This document shows, piece after piece, positions 42,894 through 64,000 of a stretch of DNA of 64,000 bases. The translations under genes were made by a program, and so were the position numbers. Below the pieces are notes generated by a model. It did not search any database, was not told the DNA's origin, and worked only from the letters and a program-made list of their open reading frames with translations. Within the stretch, counting starts at the first letter, position 1. Every line of letters begins with the position of its first letter. This stretch comes from Bolinopsis microptera (Eukaryota; Ctenophora; Tentaculata; Lobata; Bolinopsidae), in the NCBI RefSeq assembly GCF_026151205.1, contig NC_087081.1, positions 5,389,246 to 5,453,245 on the forward strand, in the 5' to 3' direction.

Positions 42894-43635
42894 CAGCTTC
42901 ACCCACCATGTGCTTACGCGTACTACGCGACGCACTTGGGCTCTGGTTAGTGAGGGTTCTTGTAGTTATTATAACAAGACTTCAGCAAGACTTCAGCTCA
43001 GGGGAGCATATTTTGAAATATAGGGCCGGACCGGGGAGGTTATCTTTCCTTATTAATATTACCACATCCTTAACTTCAACATTACAATAACATTAACACT
43101 GCTTAAGTAAGTCATCATTATCTGGCATATAAAATCATAAATAAAACAAATTATACTTTACATTGTAAAGAAACGTAAGTCCATTTGTACGGCGATGGTA
43201 CAAGGTTATCCTAGGCCCTTCTGAAGATGGTCATAATGTTATGGTGCTGCTTTAATCCACGGTTAATAAATGTCTACGGTCAATAAATGTCCACGTTAAG
43301 AATCTGAACAGTACCTCATAAACACAGGTTTTCTTCATCAACATTATAACACGTGTCAAGATAGCACAATGAACTTGTGATAAAATAGTCAAAAGTGCGA
43401 TGTTAAGAACTCCATTTAGCACGGAATAATCTTCCTCATTCTCCTCAAGTCCAAAATAATTCGTTCGGACGGAATGTTCTTCACATGAATTGCAGCAGCG
43501 TACACTAGGGCCGAATTGTTTGACCCTCCAACTTAAGCCGAGATATCCCTCAAATAACATTCCAATCTGCTCCTCCAAGCAGCTTTATCCGCTGTATATT
43601 CGCATTATATTCACTGAATACCAAACTGAAAACTA

Positions 43636-54357
<10,722 letters not shown>

Positions 54358-54800
54358 GTTGTACTAGCTACTGAGAGATGGAGAAATTTATTCTGCGTTT
54401 CATCAGGAGACAAGTTATAATTATCGGCTAATATAAATAGTTGTCAGACGCGCTGCCACCTATCAATTCTCGACCTTAGTGTAAGTAAAAACCAAAGAGA
54501 TACGAGAGCTGTAGACAAACTAAATAGCACGAACAGTAATACAAAATGTGTTCAATTGAGCGAGATAGAACATTGGTAAATGACATGTCCTAGACCAGAA
54601 ACTAGAAAGTGACTAATCCTACACCGTCAGACCAGATTAATGACGAAATATCCTCGGTGGTGAACTTTCATTTAGAGTAGAGATCCAGATATGATTAATA
54701 ACACTCTCTCAGTAAGCAGCTGTAATATTAATCAGCAGCCATCACACCCGACCCCCCCCCAGGTCTGTAGCAGGAGCTGTGTAGTGTGTATTAATCAGTG

Positions 54801-54883
54801 ACATGGCATGTCACGTGGCATGTCACGTGGCATGTCACGTGGTATGTCACGTGGTATGTGGTATGTCACGTGACACGTTGCAT
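54801..54883. promoter_or_regulatory. Array of five CACGTG E-boxes upstream of the receptor gene
   Basis: CACGTG occurs at 54812, 54824, 54836, 54848 and 54867, four of them at an exact 12-bp spacing within a TGTCACGTGGYA repeat. It lies 450-510 bp upstream of the receptor ATG (54357), on its 5' side. CACGTG is bound by bHLH-zip factors (USF/MITF/Max types). Repeat expansion without function is also possible. Confidence 0.5.
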
Positions 54884-57800
54884 GTCTCCTTTTACCACAT
54901 GTTAAACCACACATTAGATCATTTTCACGTGTGAATTGGAGTTGAGGTGTTGGTTTTGATTGTAATGGAGATTAGCATTTAGATTTGCGTCATATAGTTC
55001 AGTGGATGTTTTTTATTTGAAACGAAGGGTAAAAGGAATAAGGCAAACAAGTTACTGAAATGTGTATGAATACAAGAACCATTGGTTGACCCTAACAATA
55101 GGGTGTAGTTAGGGTGGTTTACTAATCAGAACTCCAAGGAGGTAGGGTTGGGTCTCGATTTAGTAGCTTGCTAAAACAAGGTTAGTGGATTAATACGTTT
55201 CCCTACGCAGGGGGGTTTAAAACCAACAAGTGTGCTACGTTATAAATAGTACAAATCCAACTATCAAGGCGTAAAAAGTGAATAAGTAATAAAAAAGTAA
55301 AAAAATCAAGATGATTGGAACAATAAACCTATACGAGCAGATCTGTGACAAATTAAAGATTTTATCACAGCTTACAGCTCCTGAAATTTATAGCATACAA
55401 CTGTTCAGGTACATTATAAAAAATGATTCGAACACAGCTTTCATTAAGTGATACGGATTGCCAGGTTTTCATATGCTAACTAGCATCATGAATTGTAATC
55501 ACTGTCATAATCAATCCCAGCTTACTCAACTGTCTCACGGCTATCTCAGATTTCTTCAATTTTCAATTGAACAGATTGTGAGAACACAGATCAAAGGCCT
55601 TGATTGGCTACTGGAGCGAGCACTCCGATTGGGTATTCAGTATCACGTGATGGTTGTACCGCTCTCTGATTGGTTTATCGTATCAGGTTGTAAGAGCTCT
55701 GATTTATAGGGAGGATTGAAAACTATAAAACACCTTGTAGCTGAGACACATGAACGTTTCAATGAAATGCATTATGGTTGAAATAGAAATATAATGCCGT
55801 TCATTGTGAGACTAAGATTAGAAATCAGATTTTGTAACTAACACAATCATGAATCTCACAGGTCGTTCACGAAAACACGTAGAAGTGTACTAGGACTTGT
55901 AAAAAATCTGTAACACAGATTAACAATTCAAAAGGAAAGAACTTATGTGCGCATAATAGTTTCTAAATTCATAAGGCACATCAAAAGTACCCATAGTACA
56001 ACGACAAGTATTACCATCCAATACGTGCATGACAAAATCGGAAAAAACTACATCATATCATCCAAACTGACAGTTTCTAATCAGAGAATAATACTAATAT
56101 AATTCCACGATGAAGCAAGATCCTAAATTAGCAGTATAAATCAAGCATGCTGCACAGTGCACAGTAAGTACAGATCATGATCATTATCCCTCACATTTCT
56201 CTTTATTAAAATCTTGCACAACAGGTAAGAAACGTGCAAATGTGTTGTAAATGGCAAGCAAGAGACACAGGGACCCACACTAATCTCTCTTTGCAAATAT
56301 TGTAGATGTATTTTACTGTTGATCATGTGCGGTTTTGTGGGTCCCCGAGTGCAGTGCTGCCGATGACAAGGTGCAAGGTTAATGGTGTGATCACAGACAA
56401 GCAGTAACATGCAACCAAAATTGGGGGAATTATACTTGATAAAACTTGATGTATTGAAGCGGATAAAGGTAACCGTTTATGAGGGATTATTAATGAATGT
56501 TGTGGCGATGTTCGAGGAATTATGTGTATAATTCAGGATATTTAAAATAATAATACATGCTCGCATGGTGGACATGTCTGATGGCAACAAGAACAGATGG
56601 CATTAATAAGAACAACCATGTCGATAGTCAATACACGATAGAATCTAATGATTAAAAGAAAATGTTAAACTGATTTAAAGCTTATATTGTTTTATCTAAT
56701 AAGCGTTCCCTTATATAAATTTTAAGGAGCGCTGATTAGAGAAAATACCTCTGGTTTCACATTGAATCCCGGAAATAGAATCAGGGCTATCAGGGTTATG
56801 TCTTGGACAATACCGGGTCCGATTTCAAAACCGTAGCGGGAACTGATTAAAGTTCTTTGGCAGTATAATGAGTGTGAGAAACCAGAAGATATAACTTTAC
56901 AAGGTTTATTTCAATGGTAAAATAATGTTAAACGACCAATCTGTCTGAAGCATAACGAGTCTCACCGATCTCACTGATATCACCTATCTCTACGCAGATC
57001 TTTATAAATAGAATCAACGGAACTGTTTTAAGTTTTCAAAACTGACAGGAAATATAAAATAATGTAGTTCAAGTTTCATTTCACATTAGGTGACCGGATA
57101 TTACTATTAGATTTAGCCTTAGTCCAAATCACTGGGTTTTGTAATGTTTTAAATACCACATTATTTTACTGCAGCCGGGTAAATTTGTAATCTTTTTGTG
57201 CAACACTCCATCATTTTGGAACTGAACTGTGAACAAAAACCGTTAACCTAAAAAGTTGGGCAAGGTGAAATCCGGAAATTCAAGAAGCTTCAATCGCGAT
57301 AAAAGGCAGAAACGAAACACGCGGTCAGAAGTTTGAACTAATGTCATATTCTCCCTTGCGCGCGGTATATGATAATTTATACATGCGCCCACGTGCGGAC
57401 ACTCATTTATTCGTTTTATTAATTAGAGTGTAAGATTCAAGATTGAAATGCCCTCTATTAGCTTAGTGCAACCCTGAATCAGGACATAACATCAAACATG
57501 CAGTTTATTTTCCCCTCAATTTGAACTGTTGTTCTTGTTAGTGTTACTTAGTTAGTTAGTTGGTCAGCCCTTGCATCTGGGACCTGGGTCGCTACATAAC
57601 AAGAATATCGGCCGCCGTCAGGGAGATTGCTAAAATTCTAGAACAATCGTCTAGAAACAATCAACAAGCCATGTGCAGTCCAATAAAACCGCTAGTACTC
57701 CAATAACAAGGTCATCTACAAAATAATAAGCAATAATCCTAGGTTGACTTGTCCGCCGTAACTCACAACTCAAGCATGACTCTTTTCTTACTTGCTATAA

Positions 57801-60360
57801 GAGTATATGAAAAGTGTATATTGGATAATGATACTGGAAATCAAGCATAAAACACATAATTCGATTTAATGCTGATTTTATTCAATGACACCAAATCAAA
57901 CGTGGACAAGTCTGACTCGATGGGATTGAGATCGATAATAATGATGATTATAATGTATTAGTATATTTTAGGAGACACATTTAATTTTAATTTTAATTTA
58001 GATATAACAATATTTGGGGATCTTTCGACAGTTCGACTGTCCCACCAAAATTTTCGTGACCGTTAATTTCTCCGAACTGTTTGAGCCATTTTTGGACCTA
58101 ATCATAGGGGAAGAAATTTTCCAAGGCAACAAAATTAATTTGTATTCTAGATGATGTTCTAAACCTGAACTCTTGAGAATTCACAGCATGGTGGAAACAA
58201 CATTTTGTACAGCAATCTGAAATCTAGTGAATTTCTATTTCTTGGAAATATAATGAACAAACTGATCCTATATCTCCATATGATTATAATGGAACAGGAA
58301 CAGCTCTTTATGTCGTTATAATGGGAAAGCAGGTGAACACTGAACTGCTGTTGGTTAAATATGTCATGTCTGGTTCAACTCTCTCAACTTGCATGAAAAT
58401 TTGATGAGCAGTCTCATGAGTAAATCGCAAGGGTTCTTGTACAATTTTCGTAGGAATTACCTAATTTATCATTGAATCATTGAAAGTTTGAATTGAAGGT
58501 CAGTGAATTAATGACTTCCACTTACGTGGTTTCAGTTCGAAAAAATTCAAAATGGAACAATTCGTGATTTGGATCCACTATTTGTTTGATAACTATGATA
58601 ATAATATATAATTAATAGATAAAATATGAAAGTTTGTGTTTTGAAACTCCTCATGTATGCATGAGTTCAAAACATTCGAGACATTTGAATAAATAAAATA
58701 TTCCTCAAAAAACGAGCCTATATGTCAGTGGAGTATGCGCCTAGATCGAAACTAATCTTGTTAAAAATGCTATTTAAATACGCTGAAAATGCGAATATGC
58801 TGAAAAAGCACGTGATGACAATGAATGGTTTAAAATTAAAAACTGGATCATTCTCCATGATGACTGTAAAATTTGAGTTTAACAAAATAATTACATCACA
58901 ATTTGTGTTAACAATTTAAGCACCAATTAAGTAACAGTAACAGAGTGTGATAATCGATAATTAAAAGTTTAAAGATTTATCAAAAGAACGTTGCAAAAGA
59001 ATTGATTATTTAATATCTCACAAAGGTAAGCGCCTAGATCAGATCAAATCTTGTTTGAAAGTTTAAAGTACAACTAAACAATAAAATTACATCACTTTAT
59101 TCAAAGTATGGCTTATTATTTTAGCACCAACACAGTGTAAGAACAGATAATTGAAAGTCTAGACTGCGAGCCAGCGAGCTACGGATGTGATGGCGGAAGA
59201 TTAGGTTGTAAAGGTGCTAAGTTTTAGTGCTTCGCCTGCAACAAGAGTTGCAGATTTATCAATATAAGTAAGGTGGGGAGGTGGTTTATCATTCTAAAGA
59301 GAGGTGACAGAGGAGATGGAATATTGGTGGGAATATTGGTGGGAATATTATCCTGGATATTATTACGTAAGGGACGTGGGAAAATTTGCTTTTAAGTTGA
59401 GTGAGTTTGGTTAATAAGTAATAGTCGTCCTGCACGGATTAAAGAATTAGTTATGACAGTTCGAAAATTCAACTGCAAATTGTTTAACAAATCAAATACA
59501 CAAGCTCAATTGAAACTTGTCTATTGGTTCTAGAATATGTGGGGACGTGTTTGATATCGTGCAATATCAAGGTATAAAAAGGTACTAGTGCACTGAAAAG
59601 TACAGACGGTACGAATTCCTCATCGGACAACAAGAATGAAAAAAGATTTACCATAGAATATCGGTGATCATGAAATTTAGCAGGATGAAATCGAGTTAAC
59701 TAGACTATAACCATACATTCAAAGGTTCAAATAAAATAAACCTACAGAAAGCACTACAACTATGATATCGGGGTCTTGAACGGAACTGAATGGTGTCGTT
59801 TAGGATCTTTAGTCTGATATACTGATACCAATCACATCAACTTTCTCAGTTTGGTCACTGTATGACGGCAGTGTGTTAGATGGTATAATCTACTATCTAC
59901 TTATCTAGTTTAGGCAGCCGGAATTATAGAGATCAACGAAACCAGCTCTTATGCTTGGCCTGACCAAGATATTATATTATACAGCACAAATCAGAGTTAA
60001 CTATAATATGAACGATAGATAAGTTAAACGAGACAGAAGTAACCTTGTGACCTAGAAATTTAGTCCGAACAAGAAATGAAAAGTAGAAAGTCTCACTTGG
60101 ATTGGACATTATCCAATTTCTAGACAGTAACAACACGAGCTAACTGATCCAGAGGGCTACTAAATGATTACTGAGTTACACTGTAACGACCACATGGTAC
60201 CCAAACAACAGTTACAACGTCTCTACAGATATACTGACTAAAACCTACAATTGTATAATACTCTATATAATAAGAGTGAGGGAGATCAGATTATTAAAAA
60301 TATCACAAACACGCTCAAAACACCAACAAAGAAACTAAATCCAGGGTGCCCGAATGATTA
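54884..60360. other. No gene recognised
   Basis: AT-rich, repeat-poor compared with the rest. Short open frames (55458-55709, 56141-56410, 58722-58919) show no domain or splice support. Confidence 0.5.
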
Positions 60361-60760
60361 AATGTTATATTATTTAAATGGAGCCGGGAGGGTACACCTA
60401 GCGTGGCCACATGGTGCACACTGAACACTGACCCCGGCCCACTCTAGGCTCTCAGATCACAGGTCTCAAGCTAAACTCGTTAAATCGTAACTCGATAGTG
60501 CGATTCTAGCGCCCACCGTGCGCTAGCCAACCATCTGTTCCCCTGGGAGGTACCAGCCAATCAGAGGGCTTGATTTAGTGTCACGTGTAGGAGGTTGGAG
60601 GATCAGGGGGCTGTGATGCGGGAGGTTGACCACTGAGGGTTCAAGAGGGCACTGTCACGTGGCTGACTGTGACCAATCAGGGGACACTTGGCAGGCTCAC
60701 GGTACATTGTGCGATAAGTATACGTTGTAATTTCATGAAATTTTAATGTGTTAGAGTCCG
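60361..60760. other. GC-richer segment with CCAAT and CACGTG motifs
   Basis: GCCAATCAGAGG (60548), GTGACCAATCAGGGG (60669) and two CACGTG sites (60582, 60656) cluster in a 400-bp segment with more G+C than its surroundings. This could be a promoter of an unseen gene. No adjoining exon was identified. Confidence 0.3.
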
Positions 60761-63700
60761 AAATGGAGTTTAAATCACCCTTGACAGAAACCTGATACGT
60801 TGGTTTACTCTGATGATGTAAATCGTCGGTGGATGATGTAAAGGGATTCGCTAATCAGGTCTGATATTCTGATAACAGAATGACACAATTAGTAGCTGTT
60901 TGTGCGACTGTGTGACCATATATGGTCATGCGACGTACAACGCCCAAGTGTGTCCTCAGTTACCTCTAGGCGGTCCTAGAATTACTCCTACAATTGAGTG
61001 ACGTATGTTTAAGAGTTGAGTATGTACCTGATACCTACAGCACGATATGACAACAAGTTGGGGCTCTAGAAGTAGAAATAGTACTTTAGAGTATTAGGTT
61101 TAGACCATAACTATACTCAGTCTCATGTGAATCATGATCTGTCATCTGGAATGGAAATATTTCGTTTTAAAGAGGGAAAATCTGAAGGACTCACGACAAA
61201 GAATTTTTTAATTTTCAATACTGAACCCCATAATCAAAATACAAAGAACTAACAAATCACTAGTAAATTTTAACCTTATTATTTGAGATAAAAGTACCTA
61301 TTTAGCCATTTTAGGCTAATATCACGACATTTAGCTGGTGTAAGGAATGCTAGAAACATGAATTCACAGTTCACACTACTTTGAAATTTGAACTTTTTTC
61401 TTTTTATCATAATGACCATTTTGAGAATAATCCAATCAAAAAGTCTTAACTAGCAACGGAAATGTTGCATTGTTACTATACGGACATTGTTACTATACGG
61501 ACAGAACGAGGATATTACGTGTAGACTAACGTATAAATTGAGAAGAGAACTCAAGCCAGAGATTATAACGTAAAACCACAACTCCTACAAAACCATTCAC
61601 ACAAGATTAACAACAACTTCCCGCCATTCCACGACCAATGCACTGACTACAGCTGCACAAACGACAGGAGACTATGTAACAAGCACTGTAAATGTACTGC
61701 TCTTACTTTCTCTCTGTTTCGTTGGTGGCAGCACCGTGGTGAAGCGTTGGGGTGGGGCCCACTATGTGTTTAACACATGTGGTCCACCACCATTTTCCCT
61801 ACCTTTTTTATAGGATTGAGATCATTAGGACACCTATAATTGCTATTGTGCTTATTATATAATAGGTGCATACTACAAAGCGGAATAACTGAATAAGCTA
61901 ATATAAGTACAGCTTTGTAAAGTAAAAACTCCGTTTTTTTGGTTTTCGCAGCTGAAAATAAGCAAATAAGAACTTCTAAAAAGTTGCAGCTACAAGACCT
62001 ATGATCCAGTATTGAAGACAGTAAAATGACAAGTTAAATTGCTTCACCCATTTCAGGGGATATTCATAATAACTTGAGTCTTACAGATCTTTGCGGGCCG
62101 CGAAAGATGTCAAAATAAAGTAACAAAGTCTTTAGTGTTATAGACAAAATGTAGGTCCCGTCTTGATAGCCAAGCCACACATATAAAAGTTCACTTTGTG
62201 ATATCACTTGGATCACTCAAGGGGGCAGTCGGGTTTAATCATGTGACCAGGATTTTCTCCCTGATTGGTTGGTATTAAAAATGGAGTGATCTGATTGGGT
62301 GTGGCTTGGAGTCCATTACTGCCCCCTTACTTAGGAGCTATGATCATATTGGTACCTTGAAAGCTTTGAATTACGGTCATGTGGTGTTGTTGCTAGTAGT
62401 AGTATGTTACAGTGTGTACATGGTATATCAAAGGAGTTTTGATGGTTCAGTGGAAATGTGGTGGTTGCCAGTCCATAGGACTCTAGGAAACATGTATTAA
62501 TATGTACTATGTAATTATCACGTATATTTTTAATCAATACGAGTTACGACTGTCAGATACTAAAACTAAAAGTAAGTACAGAAAACAGATTTACGGTTTA
62601 AAGTATCGAATGTCAAACTGACAGTTGATTTTCGTTTGGAGATGTGTAAGCTACACTTTATCACGTGTATCTTTATTTCTTAATAAAGTTTCAGAAACGA
62701 AATTTAATCACACAATTTAGGTCGAGATACGACAAAGGATCAGCAAAAACTCGAGTATCATCACAAGGTTGTAGATTGTAGAAATAATGACAAAGTCGAA
62801 ACCTGAAACTCGCCCCACAAAAATAAAATGGCACAATGGCAGTCGGAGTGGCTCGATTGCGACAAGGTGCACTCTGTCCAACATAGTCTATCAAGCTCGT
62901 GTGAGGGTATGTCACGTGATCACTAGTCTAATAATGGGCTCACAATACCCCCTCTCAGTATAATATACCCGCATAATACGGGGGCCAGCTCTCCAAGTAC
63001 CTGAGTTTACAGGGTCTCTGAGCTTACAGGACACAAAGCAATATGGCTCCACTGTGTAACGTGACTCGGCGCTAATGGGTCAGATTGCACGGTCAATAGG
63101 ATATGAATCAAAGAGGGTTAGATTAAGTAGATTGAGCGTGTTTAAGGTAGTTTCTTGTTTCTAAGAACTTAAGTACACAGTGGGATTAGGGAGCACTTGT
63201 ATTGGGGGGGGGGGGGGGGGGGGGGTTTGGCTGAGATTAGACCATGTCGCAATGTCGGATTAGTAAATTTCTGACGAAAGTTATACTCGCCGAGATTTAA
63301 CAAATTGAAAACAGCTGATGAACATGGAAGGTACTATAACAAGTACATATTACAATCATTATAGAGTTATAGTATGGTAAAGTACTACTATACAACTGCA
63401 GTCTGCAGGTACCATACTGCTATACTGGTTGTCTCTTGTCTATCCAAGAATATAAGCAAGTTAATACCAAGATTTACAGTTGCTAGCTAGTAGCAATAGA
63501 GACATTTATTGGAAATAAATTGTTGTAGTTACTACTTATTACAGTAATGTGCTTCTAAAGGAGTTAATACTTCAGGTCAAATTCCGAGTGAAATAGTCAA
63601 AGAGATTTCATAACAAATTGCAGGGAACGCGCTTTCGTTAGGCAAAGGCCAAAGCTAATAGTATAAATGACGTTTTTACGTCCGAGATAAAATAACTAAT

Positions 63701-64000
63701 ACTCTAGTAGAAAAAAGGGTGGAGTTTAATGAACGAATGAAAAAACAATCATGATAAAGTAGTAAGTGGATCATACTCATTACTCATGTTAATGAAGAAC
63801 AATAAAAACATGAATAGTGTAGCTACAATTAAACAAGAAAAGAAGTCCGCCAATCCCCACTTTGGAAATCAGCTACTATTCAGGTAGATCTCCACCGGTC
63901 CATTTGTTATCATTACTTGAGGCCGTGCTAAATGGTTGCTTGAAAGCTGCTTCAGTTTCGAGGACCACTGCCTATTACCGGAACTCTGACCGCATACCAC
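60761..64000. other. No gene recognised; poly-G run at 63205-63226
   Basis: AT-rich. Further CCAAT-type motifs (CTGATTGG) are near 62260-62300. A run of about 22 G is at 63205-63226. Open frames around 62306-62915 have no recognisable domain. Confidence 0.5.

Noticed and set aside
61620-61770. Cys-rich translation (CTDYSCTNDRRLCNKHCKC)
   Set aside because: Short, no signal peptide or start in a sensible place, alternative frames equally open; could be a transposon remnant.

Overview
This is a eukaryotic, almost certainly invertebrate animal, genomic window. The genes have GT-AG introns with consistent phases, the background is AT-rich, and the window is full of tandem repeats, foldback elements and MITEs. 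The gene content (an ETS transcription factor, a kringle/laminin-G/sushi ectodomain receptor, an SLC22 transporter) is animal. I cannot fix the phylum; a cnidarian-like or other early-branching invertebrate is a guess.

Layout. 0-0.6 kb: last two exons of a plus-strand gene with a coiled-coil end. 1.56-4.27 kb (minus): SLC22-type transporter in two exons, with an apparent one-base frameshift. 7.12-8.90 kb (minus): an intronless, GC-richer 592-aa HypX/HoxX-like protein (formyltransferase-like plus crotonase-like), normally a bacterial [NiFe]-hydrogenase maturation factor. 9-18 kb: MITEs, duplications and one small gene remnant. 18.76-26.02 kb (plus): a 13-exon amino acid/auxin permease-family transporter (447 aa). 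In it a 5' splice donor, a 3' splice acceptor and the end of the last exon have each been multiplied in tandem. 27.73-39.36 kb (minus): a 9-exon ETS-domain transcription factor (319 aa). Its introns hold a LINE fragment, a 1-kb 13-bp satellite, and a ~2.85-kb mirror-symmetric element carrying a short motif every ~150 bp. 40.6-41.3 kb: a telomere-like GGGTCA/GGGTAA/GGGTTA array. 43.64-54.36 kb (minus): a 20-exon type I membrane protein of 842 aa with the order signal peptide, PGRP, sushi, degenerate PGRP, kringle, laminin G, TM, short cytoplasmic tail. All 20 exons join in phase. 54.4-64 kb: no gene recognised, apart from a CACGTG array upstream of the receptor.

The two most notable items are the putative immune-type receptor built on two non-catalytic PGRP domains, and the HypX-like protein in an animal genome. 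The multiplied splice sites in the transporter are a third, unusual structural observation. Exon models were built by hand from splice consensus, reading phase and domain continuity. They have no transcript support.
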